DNA from: Stygiobacter sp.
GTDB taxonomy: Bacteria; Pseudomonadota; Alphaproteobacteria; Rhodospirillales; Magnetospirillaceae
DNA: 64,000 nucleotides
Direction: 5' to 3'
NCBI GenBank assembly: GCA_006218045.1
Contig: VBWB01000010.1
Coordinates: 48,813-112,812 of the forward strand
The notes below the pieces were generated by a model, which searched no databases, was not told the origin of the DNA, and saw only the letters and a list, made by a program, of their open reading frames with translations. The translations under genes and the position numbers were made by a program. Below are positions 20,458 to 30,416 of this stretch, piece after piece; within the stretch, counting starts at the first letter, position 1, and the number at the start of each line of letters is the position of its first letter.

Positions 20458-21462
20458 TCAGGCCAGCAACGCCGCTTCGATGGCGGCGCGGTCCAGGCCC
20501 CTCTCTCCGATCACCACCAAGCGGCTGATACGGTCTTCGTCCGCCCGCCATGGGCGGTCGAACCAACGTTCGATGCGGGTGCCCACCGCCTGCACCACAT
20601 GGCGGGCCGGCTTGCCCGACACCGCCAGGAAGCCTTTCAGGCGCAGGATGTCGTGCAGGGCGATGATTTGGGTCAAGCGGTCTTCCAGTGCCGCCGGGTC
20701 GGCCACCTCGGCCAAGGTGACGGCGAAGCTTTCAAAATCGTCGTGGTCGTGGCCGTCCTCGGTGTCGTGATGGCTGGGCCGTGCCGCCAGATCGTCTTCC
20801 GCCGCCGCCGACAGGCCCAGGGCGATCAGCGGGTCGATGGCGCTGCGGCTGGCGCGGATCACCCGCACGCCGGGACGCAGCTTGGCCGTCAGTTCGCTAT
20901 GGGTATTGTCGAGCTGGGCCGCGTCCAGCAGATCGGTCTTGTTCAACAGCACCATGTCGGCGCAGGCCAATTGGTCCTCGAACACTTCCTCGAGGGGATT
21001 GTCGTGGTCGGGCTGGGCCATCTGCTCGGGGGTATCGGCGAAACGACCGGCGGCGAGTGCGGCGGCATCGACCACCGCCAACACGCCGTCGACGGTGACG
21101 CGCGAGCGGATCTCCGGCCAGTGGAAGGCCTTGACCAAAGGCTTGGGCAGGGCCAGACCCGAGGTCTCGATCAGGATGTGATCGGGCGGATTGGGGCGAT
21201 CCAGCAGCGCCTGCATGGTCGGCAGGAACTCGTCGGCGACGGTGCAGCACAGGCAGCCATTGGCCAGCTCGATGATATCATCGTCTGCGCAGCCCTGGAT
21301 GCCGCACGAGGCCAGCAGGTCGCCGTCGACGCCCACGTCGCCGAATTCGTTGACGATCAGGGCGATGCGTCGGCCCTGGTTGTTTTCCATCAGGTGGCGG
21401 ACCAAGGTGGTCTTGCCGGCGCCAAGAAAGCCGGTGATGATGGTGGTGGGCACTTTACGCAT
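20458..21462 (-). CDS. cobW: CobW-type GTPase (cobalamin biosynthesis metallochaperone)
   Basis: 334 residues. The G3E-family P-loop is TGFLGAGKTTLVRHL, followed by the metal-binding CxCC motif in ELANGCLCCTVADEF, the switch region ILIETSGLALPKP, and the guanine-specificity motif LLNKTDLLD. A histidine/aspartate-rich stretch (HHDTEDGHDHDDFE) before the C-terminal CobW_C domain probably binds cobalt. CobW is thought to deliver Co2+ to CobNST. It sits between cobU/cobP (8 bp) and cobN (5 bp) in one operon. Confidence 0.93.
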   Translation of the reverse strand: MRKVPTTIITGFLGAGKTTLVRHLMENNQGRRIALIVNEFGDVGVDGDLLASCGIQGCADDDIIELANGCLCCTVADEFLPTMQALLDRPNPPDHILIETSGLALPKPLVKAFHWPEIRSRVTVDGVLAVVDAAALAAGRFADTPEQMAQPDHDNPLEEVFEDQLACADMVLLNKTDLLDAAQLDNTHSELTAKLRPGVRVIRASRSAIDPLIALGLSAAAEDDLAARPSHHDTEDGHDHDDFESFAVTLAEVADPAALEDRLTQIIALHDILRLKGFLAVSGKPARHVVQAVGTRIERWFDRPWRADEDRISRLVVIGERGLDRAAIEAALLA

Positions 21463-21469
21463 GAACGGC

Positions 21470-21976
21470 TTATCCTTTTAAAATGAGCGGCAGGCCGGCG
21501 GCGACGAACACCACCTTGCGGCAGGCTTGGGCCATGCGTTGGTTGACGCGGCCCTGATGATCGCGGAAATCGCGGCCCAGCCGGGTTTCCGGCACCAGAC
21601 CCAACCCCACTTCGCTGGACACCAGCACCACATCGCCGCGCGCGCTGGCCACCACCTCGGCCAGGGCCTCGGTCTCGGCGGTCACGTCGCGGCCCGCATG
21701 CATCAGGTTGCTGATCCACAGGGTCAGACAATCGACCAGGATGGGCCGGGTCGGGTCGAGGTGACGGTCGAGCATGGCTGGCAGGTCCAGCGGCTCCTCG
21801 ATGGTGCTCCAGGTGGGACCGCGGCGGTCCATATGCAAGCGGATACGTTCGGCCATCTCGTCGTCGAAGGGCTGGCCGGTGGCCAGATACAAGGCCGGCG
21901 CCCCGGCCAGCAGGCCTTCCGCATAGACGCTTTTGCCCGAGCGGGCGCCGCCAAGTACCAAGGTGGTGTGGGTCAT
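21470..21976 (-). CDS. cobU: Adenosylcobinamide kinase / adenosylcobinamide-phosphate guanylyltransferase
   Basis: 168 residues from ATG 21976, preferred over an upstream GTG-type start because the conserved P-loop then begins almost at once (LVLGGARSGKSVYAE). The bifunctional enzyme phosphorylates adenosylcobinamide and transfers GMP to it during nucleotide-loop assembly; the name CobP is used in the aerobic pathway. Other conserved blocks are LATGQPFDDEMAERI, LVDCLTLWISNLM and SSEVGLGLVPETRLGR. It is the first gene of the cobU-cobW-cobN run. I looked for a cobalamin riboswitch upstream and saw none: only 24 bp separate it from yqhD. Confidence 0.93.
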   Translation of the reverse strand: MTHTTLVLGGARSGKSVYAEGLLAGAPALYLATGQPFDDEMAERIRLHMDRRGPTWSTIEEPLDLPAMLDRHLDPTRPILVDCLTLWISNLMHAGRDVTAETEALAEVVASARGDVVLVSSEVGLGLVPETRLGRDFRDHQGRVNQRMAQACRKVVFVAAGLPLILKG

Positions 21977-22000
21977 AAGGTGACCATCTACCATATCTTG

Positions 22001-23158
22001 CTAGGCGGCGGCCAGTACCCGTTTGACCATGGCGGTGTCGATATCCTTATGTTCGCCCAAGGGCGCCTGATTGCGGGCCTCCAGGCGGGCGGCGACCTGA
22101 TCGGCGATGTCGGCGGGCAGATCGTAGGCGACCAGTCCCGACGGCACGCCCACCGAGTCGAAGAAGGCGCGGGTCTGGGCGATGGCGGCGCGGGCCTTGT
22201 CGTCCACCGATCCCTCGCGCACGTTCCATACCCGCTCGGCATATTGGGCCAGTTTGACCTTTTTCGCCTCGAACTTCACCGCCATGACGCCGGGCCAGAT
22301 TGCGGCCAGGGTGCGGGCGTGGTCGATGCCGGCGATGGCGGTCAATTCATGGCCGATGTAATGGGTGGCCCAATCCTGCGGCACGCCGGCCCCCACCAGA
22401 CCGTTCAACGCCATGGCGGCGCACCACATCAGAGAGGCGCGGGCCTGATAATCGGGCGGATTGCTCATGGCGGCGGGGGCGATTTCCACCAAGGTGGACA
22501 AGATGGCCTCGGCCATGCGGTCGCTCAGCGGCGCCTGGGCCGGATAGGTCAGATATTGCTCGACGACGTGGACGAAGGCATCGACGATGCCGTTGCCGAT
22601 CTGGCGCGGCGGCAAGGTATAGGTGCTTTCCGGGTCGAGGACCGAGAATTTCGGCCATACCGCCGGGCTGCCGAAGGACAGCTTCTCCTGGGTTTCGTCG
22701 CGGCTGACCACGGCGAAGCAATTCATCTCCGATCCGGTCGCCGGCAGGGTGAGGACGATGCCCAAGGGCGTCGCGGTGCTGACGCGGGCCCGCTTGTTCA
22801 GGATATCCCAGGGCTCGCCATCGAAGGGGATGGCGGCGGCGATGAACTTGCAGCCGTCGGCGACCGAACCGCCGCCCACCGCCAGGACGAAATCCAGCTT
22901 TTCCGATCGCGCCAGATGCACGGCCTTCATCAGGGTTTCGTAGCGGGGATTGGGTTCGATGCCGGAAAATTCCAGCCAGAACAGGCCGGCCGCCTGCAAC
23001 GCCACCACCACCTGGGCATGAACGCCGTTGGTCTTGATGGAGCCGCCGCCAAAGGCGAACAGCACCCGGGCATCGGCGGGGATTTCCTTGGCGATCTGGG
23101 CGATCTGGCCGGCGCCGAAAATCAGCCGGACCGGATTGTGGAAGGTGAAATTGTCCAT
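22001..23158 (-). CDS. yqhD: NADPH-dependent iron-containing alcohol dehydrogenase (YqhD type)
   Basis: 385 residues from ATG 23158. It is nearly collinear with E. coli YqhD, a broad-range NADPH-dependent aldehyde reductase. The shared blocks are DNFTFHNP, the nucleotide-binding GGGSIK and LAVGGGSVADGCKFIAAA, VLTLPATGSEMN, TYTLPPRQIGNGIVDAFVH, VPQDWATHYIGHELTAIAG and LAQYAERVWN. Metal ligands D/H/H/H are visible in VDAFVHVVEQ and THYIGHELTAIAGIDH. It acts in the cytoplasm on short aldehydes, often as protection against lipid-peroxidation products. The stop is 24 bp before cobU, so read-through into the cobalamin genes is possible. Confidence 0.92.
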   Translation of the reverse strand: MDNFTFHNPVRLIFGAGQIAQIAKEIPADARVLFAFGGGSIKTNGVHAQVVVALQAAGLFWLEFSGIEPNPRYETLMKAVHLARSEKLDFVLAVGGGSVADGCKFIAAAIPFDGEPWDILNKRARVSTATPLGIVLTLPATGSEMNCFAVVSRDETQEKLSFGSPAVWPKFSVLDPESTYTLPPRQIGNGIVDAFVHVVEQYLTYPAQAPLSDRMAEAILSTLVEIAPAAMSNPPDYQARASLMWCAAMALNGLVGAGVPQDWATHYIGHELTAIAGIDHARTLAAIWPGVMAVKFEAKKVKLAQYAERVWNVREGSVDDKARAAIAQTRAFFDSVGVPSGLVAYDLPADIADQVAARLEARNQAPLGEHKDIDTAMVKRVLAAA

Positions 23159-23229
23159 GGCGCGCACCCTTTGATCAAGAAGCCGGGGGCGGATTGGGCC
23201 ATGGTCCGGGCCATCGGGTCAAGGATGCT

Positions 23230-23335
23230 GGCATTTTCACGCGAAGCGTGGACATGCGATAAGCCTGAGCGGCCCGTCACGGGCCACTTTTGAAATTTAG
23301 ACCAGTTTCCGCTTTAGCTGAAACTGGTCTAAAAG
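23230..23335. repeat. Structured intergenic repeat, copy 1
   Basis: About 105 bp between the divergent starts/ends of yqhD and the solute-binding gene. It contains three nested inverted repeats: CACGC-GAA-GCGTG, GGCCCGT-C-ACGGGCC, and a long hairpin AGACCAGTTTC...GAAACTGGTCT with a 10-base loop. Two further copies occur at 29378-29520 and 56461-56577. Its right end (TCTAAAAG) contributes the stop codon (TAG on the minus strand) of the adjacent reverse-strand gene. Confidence 0.85.
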
Positions 23336-24072
23336 ATGTCGAAGGGCACGTAGGCGCGGACGATGGTTCCCAGACTGCCGTCGCGGCTGGCCTCTTCCAG
23401 CGCCTTGTCCAATCGTTGCTGCAAATCGGGGCGGTCCTTGCTGACGACGATATGCACCGGCCAGCCCGAATCGATGGGGACGGAGATGAAGCCGAAATCG
23501 GCACCGTCGGCACTGATCAGAAACGGATGCACCGTCATCATCGGTGCCAGGATCAGGTGGGCCTGCTGCAAGGGCAAGGTGGCGATGACGTCGAAAATGG
23601 TCGGGCGCAGCACCGGGATATAGCTGCCGCCATAGGTGTCGGCCAGCCATTTGGCTTGGCGCGAGCCCTCCTGCACCGCCACCTTGCGGCCCCGCACCAG
23701 ATCACTCATGGAGAGTCCGGCCAGATCGCGATGACCGACGAAAACCGAGGTGGAACGCCAATAGGGCCGCGAAAACAGCATGTCCTTTTCGCGTTCCGGA
23801 TTTTTGGTCAGATTGCCGAAGCCGATCTGCGCCTTGCCATCACGCACATGGACGACCAGGGCGGCCAGCGGCATCAATTGAAAGCGGCAGCGCAGATCCA
23901 GGCGTTGGCACATCAGCCGGGCCAGATCCATGTTGATGCCGGTGATGCTGCCGTCCGGCTGGTGCATGCTGAAATTGGGGGTCGAATCGGTGAGGGCGAC
24001 GGTTACGTCCTCGGCTGCCGTCGGCACAGCCGAAAACAGCCATAGAATGGCTGCGAGCCTAAGCTTTCGCAT
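23329..24072 (-). CDS. Periplasmic amino-acid-type solute-binding protein (SBP_bac_3)
   Basis: 247 residues from ATG 24072, set by the GGGAGGGG ribosome-binding site just upstream and by a clean signal peptide (LRLAAILWLFSAVPTAAE). The fold markers of family 3 binding proteins are present: a first strand VTVALTDSTPNFSM, then ITGINMDLARLMCQRLDL, IGFGNLTKNPEREKDMLFS, and a late GSLGTIVRAY. Such proteins feed amino acids to ABC permeases, or act alone as sensor-like proteins. No permease gene is nearby, so it may be an orphan binder. The last codons and stop come from the repeat at 23230-23335. Confidence 0.82.
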   Translation of the reverse strand: MRKLRLAAILWLFSAVPTAAEDVTVALTDSTPNFSMHQPDGSITGINMDLARLMCQRLDLRCRFQLMPLAALVVHVRDGKAQIGFGNLTKNPEREKDMLFSRPYWRSTSVFVGHRDLAGLSMSDLVRGRKVAVQEGSRQAKWLADTYGGSYIPVLRPTIFDVIATLPLQQAHLILAPMMTVHPFLISADGADFGFISVPIDSGWPVHIVVSKDRPDLQQRLDKALEEASRDGSLGTIVRAYVPFDIF

Positions 24073-24131
24073 CGACGCCCCTCCCATACCCCACTCGAAA
24101 GTATGAAGATTGTGCGTGAGCTTGGCAAGGC

Positions 24132-26183
<2,052 letters not shown>

Positions 26184-26187
26184 ACAT

Positions 26188-26916
26188 ATGAGGACGGCGC
26201 TGGTCACCCGCCCGCGCGAGGACGCGCAAGGTCTGGCCGACGAGTTGGCCGGGCGCGGTCTGGCGGTGGTGATCGAGCCGTTGCTGGATATCGTCCCGGT
26301 GGAGGGGGCGGATATTCCCACCCACGGCGTCCAGGGCATCCTGGCCACCTCGGCCAATGGCGTGCGCGCCTTGGCCCGGCGCTTGTCCGACCGGTCCTTG
26401 CCGGTATGGGCGGTGGGCGACGCCTCGGCCCGAGAGGCGCGGCGGATGGGCTACACCTCGGTGGAAAGCGCTGGCGGCGACGTCGATGATCTGGCGGCCC
26501 TGGTCACCGGGCGGTGCCGGCCCGAGGACGGCTGTTTCCTCCATGCCGCCGGCACCGAGGTGGCCGGCGATCTGGCCGGCCTGCTGGGGCGCCAGGGCTT
26601 TGACGTGCGCCGGCTGGTGCTGTATCAGGCCCGCACCGCCAGCGCCTTGTCGGGTCATCTGCTTCAGGCCCTGGCGGCCGGGGAAATCGACGCCGCCTTG
26701 TTTTTCTCTCCCCGCACGGCGGCAACCTTTGTTACCTTGGCGCGGGATGCCGGCGCGGGGGAAAAGACCGCCGGAATCGTCGCCTATGCCCTCAGCCCCG
26801 CCGTCGCGCGGGCGCTGTCCGCCTTGCCCTGGTCCGCCCTGCGGGTGGCCGAGGCTCCCACGCAAGCGGCGCTGCTGGCAGCGCTGGATACGGATTTGAA
26901 GCGGGGATATCCATGA
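26188..26916 (+). CDS. hemD: Uroporphyrinogen-III synthase
   Basis: 242 residues. It cyclises hydroxymethylbilane with D-ring inversion to uroporphyrinogen III, the common precursor of haem, sirohaem and cobalamin. The family is poorly conserved, but the pattern is clear: TRPREDAQGLADELAGRG at the start, GVQGILATSANGVRAL, a central AVGDASAREARRMGY, and LFFSPRTAATFVTLAR near the C-terminus. It overlaps the next gene by 4 bp (ATGA). Confidence 0.93.
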   Translation: MRTALVTRPREDAQGLADELAGRGLAVVIEPLLDIVPVEGADIPTHGVQGILATSANGVRALARRLSDRSLPVWAVGDASAREARRMGYTSVESAGGDVDDLAALVTGRCRPEDGCFLHAAGTEVAGDLAGLLGRQGFDVRRLVLYQARTASALSGHLLQALAAGEIDAALFFSPRTAATFVTLARDAGAGEKTAGIVAYALSPAVARALSALPWSALRVAEAPTQAALLAALDTDLKRGYP

Positions 26917-28070
26917 CCGAGAGTGAAAAGCCGGAACCGACCGAGGGCAACACCGTCGCCGCCGAAATCCCGACCCAATCCATCGATGCTGGGGTCACCG
27001 ATGCTGGGGTCACCGATGTTGGGGCCACCGATGTTGGGGCCACCGATAACGCTCCGGCCAAATCCAAGTCCGCCCCCTGGCTGGCGCTGGGGGCCTCGGC
27101 CTCGCTGATCGCCGTGGTGGTGGCCGGGGTGGCGTCCTTCGATCACTGGAAGGATCTGGTGTTGCCGGCGCGGACCCAGGCGCCGGTGCCGATGGTGGCC
27201 TCGAGCCCGGTGAACACGGCGCCGGCCCCGACCTTCCGCCCTGCCTCGGAAGCCGACGGCCTGCGGGTGGAGCTCAATGCCCTGCGCGACCGTCTGGGCC
27301 AGGTGGAAAGCCGTGCGACCAGCGCTGACCTTGCCCCCCGCCTGGGCAAGGCCGAAGCGGCCATCCAGGCCTTGCAGGCGCTGCCCCAGGTGCCGCCGAC
27401 CTTGGTGGCCGAGGTGGGGGAGCTCTCCAGGCAGGTGGTCGAGCTCAGGCGCACCAGCGCCGATGCGGCGGCCGTCCTGCGTCTGGCCGACCGGGTGGAA
27501 AAGGCCGAGGCGGAAATGCGCGAGCTTCAGGCCAAGCGATCCTCCGCCGTCGCCCAGTTGCTGGCGGTGGGCCAATTGCGCGAGGCGCTGGCCCGCGCCA
27601 TGCCCTATGACAATGAATTGCGGGCGCTGTTGGCCCTGGCCGGCGCGGACCCGGAAGTGGTCAGCGTCACCCAGCCGCTGAAGGCCCGCGCCATCACCGG
27701 CATTCCCACCGCGCCGACGTTGATTGGCCGCTTTCACCGTCTGGCCCCCGATCTGGTCCGCGCCCAGGTGCTGCCGGCGGAACAAAGCTGGTGGCGGCAG
27801 ACCTTGGACCGCCTCACCTCGTTGGTGACCGTAAGGCGCGAGGACGGCGAGGCCGCCGGCGACAGTGCCGCCGCCATCGTCGCCCGCGTCGAGGCCCGGT
27901 TGGCCGAGGACGATCTGGAACACGCCGCCGCCGAAGCGGTCGGCCTCAAGGATGCCGCCGCCGAGATCGCCGCTCCCTGGCTGGCCGATGTTCAGGCCCG
28001 GCTGGCCGCCGACAAGGCGGCCTCCGCCTTGACCGCCCATGTGGTGGCCCAGGTGGGGGCACGGCAATGA
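26913..28070 (+). CDS. Mic60/mitofilin-like inner-membrane protein (COG4223)
   Basis: 385 residues. A proline/acidic N-terminal tail of about 50 residues carries a four-fold VTDAG/ATDVG repeat and is followed by one membrane helix (WLALGASASLIAVVVAGVAS). A long heptad-rich coiled-coil region then runs through about residues 110-215 (LRVELNALRDRLGQVESRA; LRLADRVEKAEAEMRELQAK). A C-terminal helical domain (FHRLAPDLVRAQVLPAEQ, WWRQTLDRLTSLVTVRR) matches the mitofilin signature. Alphaproteobacterial Mic60 homologues are known to sit beside haem genes and to shape intracytoplasmic membranes. The position and layout fit, but proof needs a profile search. Confidence 0.75.
   Translation: MTESEKPEPTEGNTVAAEIPTQSIDAGVTDAGVTDVGATDVGATDNAPAKSKSAPWLALGASASLIAVVVAGVASFDHWKDLVLPARTQAPVPMVASSPVNTAPAPTFRPASEADGLRVELNALRDRLGQVESRATSADLAPRLGKAEAAIQALQALPQVPPTLVAEVGELSRQVVELRRTSADAAAVLRLADRVEKAEAEMRELQAKRSSAVAQLLAVGQLREALARAMPYDNELRALLALAGADPEVVSVTQPLKARAITGIPTAPTLIGRFHRLAPDLVRAQVLPAEQSWWRQTLDRLTSLVTVRREDGEAAGDSAAAIVARVEARLAEDDLEHAAAEAVGLKDAAAEIAAPWLADVQARLAADKAASALTAHVVAQVGARQ
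26985..27047 (+). repeat. 15-bp tandem repeat within the Mic60-like gene
   Basis: Four in-frame copies of a 15-bp unit (GATGCTGGGGTCACC twice, GATGTTGGGGCCACC twice) encode a DAGVT/DVGAT pentapeptide repeat in the cytoplasmic tail. Being a multiple of three, copy-number changes keep the reading frame. Confidence 0.92.
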
Positions 28071-29377
28071 TGGCCCGCCGTCTGTTCCTGTTCGCCCTGC
28101 TGGTCGCGGCCCTGGTGGCTGCGTCGGTATGGCTGGCCGAACGTCCCGGTCAGGTGACCGTGCATTGGCAGGGCTGGCGCGTCGATACCAGCGTGCCGGT
28201 GCTGCTGGTCGTCCTGCTGGCCTTCATGGCGGTGGTCGCTGTGCTGGTCCGTTTTGTCGGTGCCGTGGTGGCGGCCCCCGCTCGCTTTTTTGCCCGTCGG
28301 CGGGAAAGGCGGCGTCGGCGTGGCTATGCCGCCTTGTCCGATGGTCTGGCGGCGGTGGCCATCGGTGACCGCAAGGCCGCCGGCAAGCTGGCCCGGCAGG
28401 CCGACAGGCTGCTGGCCGATCCGCAATTGACCGGATTGCTGACCGCCCAGGCGGCGGAATTGACGGGCGACGAGGCCGAGTCGGAGCGACGTCTCAAGAC
28501 CATGGTCGAGCGCCCACAGACGGCATTGTTGGGATTGAAGGGGCTGCTGGCCCTGGCCCAGCGCCGTGGCGATCACGCCGCCGCTTTGGATTATGCCCGC
28601 CGCGCCTGGGCCATGGGGGTTCCGGCCCAGGATCTGGCCGAGACGCTGTTCCGCTTGCAGGCCGGTGCCGGCCAGTGGGTCGAGGCCGAAATCACCTTGG
28701 ACGAAGCGCGCAAGCGCCGGGCGATGAAGCCCGAGGACATCCGCCATCTGTCCGCCCTGGTGCAGTTGGAGCGGTCATTGCAGGTGGAACGCGACGGCGA
28801 TCCCGCCGCCGCCCTGCCGCTGGCCTTGAAGGCCCATCAGGCCGATCTCACCCTGGTCGAGGCGGCGGCGCGGGCCGCCCGCCTGCTGCATCGCGCCGGC
28901 AAGGACCGCAAGGCCCTGGCCACCATCGTCGCCACCTGGCAGGTGGCGCCCCATCCGTACTTGGTCGAGGCCTGCATCGCCCTGGCCCCGGCGGAAACAC
29001 CGTTGCAGCGGGTCAAGCGGCTGGAAAAGCTGGTCAGGGCCAACCCCGACGCCGCCGACGGCCATGTAGCCCTGGCCGAGGCGGCGCTGGCGGCGAAATT
29101 GTGGGGGCAGGGGCGCAACCACCTGGAGCAGGCTACCCGGCTGCGGCCCAGTGCCGGTACCTTCTTCCTGCTGGCCCGGTTGGAGCGCGAGGAACGCCAG
29201 GACGAGGCGGCGGCGCAGGCCTGGATGCTCAAGGCCACCACCGCCCCGGCGGAACCGGCTTGGCACTGCCGTGCCTGTGGCAAGCCCGCCGATAGCTGGG
29301 CCTCGGCCTGTCCGGCCTGCGGCGCCTTCGATGCCTTGGGCTGGCGTCAGCCGGCGGTGGCGCTACTACCGGCTTAG
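28067..29377 (+). CDS. HemY-like TPR membrane protein with C-terminal zinc ribbon
   Basis: 436 residues, starting with ATGATG that overlaps the previous stop. Two N-terminal membrane helices (LFLFALLVAALVAASVWLA and VPVLLVVLLAFMAVVAVLV) are followed by an arginine-rich loop (FARRRERRRRRGY) and a TPR-type helical domain. The C-terminus has two CxxC knuckles (CRACGKPADSWASACPACG), a zinc ribbon not found in E. coli HemY but common in alphaproteobacterial versions. HemY proteins are linked to late haem biosynthesis by operon context; a direct enzymatic role is not known. This is the last gene of the hem operon, and the intergenic repeat begins right after its stop. Confidence 0.85.
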   Translation: MMARRLFLFALLVAALVAASVWLAERPGQVTVHWQGWRVDTSVPVLLVVLLAFMAVVAVLVRFVGAVVAAPARFFARRRERRRRRGYAALSDGLAAVAIGDRKAAGKLARQADRLLADPQLTGLLTAQAAELTGDEAESERRLKTMVERPQTALLGLKGLLALAQRRGDHAAALDYARRAWAMGVPAQDLAETLFRLQAGAGQWVEAEITLDEARKRRAMKPEDIRHLSALVQLERSLQVERDGDPAAALPLALKAHQADLTLVEAAARAARLLHRAGKDRKALATIVATWQVAPHPYLVEACIALAPAETPLQRVKRLEKLVRANPDAADGHVALAEAALAAKLWGQGRNHLEQATRLRPSAGTFFLLARLEREERQDEAAAQAWMLKATTAPAEPAWHCRACGKPADSWASACPACGAFDALGWRQPAVALLPA

Positions 29378-29520
29378 AGCATTTTCACGCAAAGCGTGGA
29401 TATGCGATAAGCCCGGAGTCGCAGACGTGTGCTCCGCACACAGCGGCGCCTGAGCGGCCCGTCACGGGCCATTTTTGAAACTTAGACCTGTTTCCGCTTT
29501 AGCTGAAACTGGTCTAAAAG
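29378..29520. repeat. Structured intergenic repeat, copy 2
   Basis: About 140 bp between hemY and the convergent cyaY. It shares GCATTTTCACGC, TATGCGATAAGCC, TGAGCGGCCCGTCACGGGCC and the terminal TTTCCGCTTTAGCTGAAACT-type hairpin with copy 1. It carries an extra ~35-bp insert with its own inverted repeat (GTGTGCTCCGCACAC) between GATAAGCC and TGAGCGG. The last bases again form the stop codon of the reverse-strand gene (cyaY). The hairpins may act as terminator for both flanking genes. Confidence 0.85.
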
Positions 29521-29840
29521 GCCAGCGTTACGCCGAACTTGGCGTTCAGTTCCGCCGCCAGAACCGCCGGCAACGCCTTGGATTGGTCGCGGGTGGACAG
29601 CCATTGCCCGTCGGCGAAATCGTAATGGCTGGCGCCGCTGACCGGTGACGACATCCAGATCTGGCGATTGGGCGCGTGCTTGTTGATGACGTACTGGCCG
29701 CCGGCCTCCAGCGCCAGGGTCAGGATGCCGCCTTGCAATTCGGCGTCGATGTCGTCGCCCAGGGCATCATCGATCATGTCGGCGACGCGGCTCAAGAATT
29801 CATCGGCGGCGGCGGTGAAACTGCTTTCCTCAACGCTCAT
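29514..29840 (-). CDS. cyaY: Frataxin-like iron donor protein CyaY
   Basis: 108 residues from ATG 29840, the normal size for bacterial frataxin. It binds iron and modulates Fe-S cluster assembly by IscS/IscU. The acidic first helix is visible (ESSFTAAADEFLSRVADMIDD followed by DDIDAELQ), then the sheet with GGILTLALEAGGQYVINKHAP and the conserved QIWMSSPVSGASHYDF. The location next to haem genes fits an iron-handling role. The final Phe codon and TAG stop lie within the repeat at 29378-29520. Confidence 0.92.
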   Translation of the reverse strand: MSVEESSFTAAADEFLSRVADMIDDALGDDIDAELQGGILTLALEAGGQYVINKHAPNRQIWMSSPVSGASHYDFADGQWLSTRDQSKALPAVLAAELNAKFGVTLAF

Positions 29841-29990
29841 GATCATTCCTTTCATGCTCGCGGCGGATGGTACCCAAGCCGGCGGATCGGGTCACCACCT
29901 GATTCCCATTGCAAGCATTTCAATTGCCGGGCGATACTACCTTCAATGCAGGAGCCACGACAGAGGGCCCGCAGGCAAAGGGAGACATCC

Positions 29991-30317
29991 ATGAAACGCA
30001 TCATGGTCATCGAGACCGAGGCGCGCGCCCGTCAGGCTTTGAAGGCGATTTTGGAAACCGCCGGTTATGAGGTGGTGGTGGCCATTGATGGCGGTGACGC
30101 CCAATCAAGGCACGATGCCCGTCCCGCCGATCTGGTCATCGCCGACGGCATCGACGATCCGCCGGTTGGCGCCCGGATTCTGGCGGTTCCCGGCGGCACC
30201 GACCAGCGCCGGGCCATGCTGTCGGAACGCCTGCGGCTGTCGGGGGCGCAGACCTTTCTGCCCAAGCCGTTCCGCCGTGACGACCTGTTGGACGCGGTCC
30301 GTCTGTCGCTGGCGTGA
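29991..30317 (+). CDS. Minimal receiver-domain (CheY-like) protein
   Basis: 108 residues; ATG 29991 follows AAAGGGAGA. It resembles a response-regulator receiver domain with no output domain: MKRIMVIETEARARQALKA (beta1/alpha1), LETAGYEVVVAIDGGDA, PADLVIADG containing the putative phosphoacceptor Asp, and TFLPKPFRRDDLLDAV with the conserved Lys-Pro. The stretch between the acceptor Asp and beta4 is shortened (the loop after beta3 is only DDPPVGARILAVPG), and the N-terminal acidic pair is E-T-E rather than D-D. It may be a phosphate sink, or may have lost phosphorylation. No kinase gene is adjacent. Confidence 0.72.
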   Translation: MKRIMVIETEARARQALKAILETAGYEVVVAIDGGDAQSRHDARPADLVIADGIDDPPVGARILAVPGGTDQRRAMLSERLRLSGAQTFLPKPFRRDDLLDAVRLSLA

Positions 30318-30356
30318 ACAAAAACGCGGGTCGCGTGAAAAACTTGTTTCCCGCCC

Positions 30357-30385
30357 TTGCACAGTCCTTATGTTTTCTGTATAGA
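30357..30385 (+). promoter_or_regulatory. Sigma-70-type promoter for rpmE
   Basis: TTGCAC at 30357-30362 and TATAGA at 30380-30385 are separated by 17 bases, a near-consensus housekeeping promoter, and start about 30 bases ahead of the rpmE start codon. Confidence 0.75.
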
Positions 30386-30416
30386 GGGCGCCTTCGATTT
30401 GCAAAGCAGGACGGCC

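Noticed and set aside
21977-23328. Possible cobalamin riboswitch before the cob genes
   Set aside because: Only 24 bp lie before cobU and the region ahead of yqhD holds the hairpin repeat; no B12-box-like conserved core was seen.
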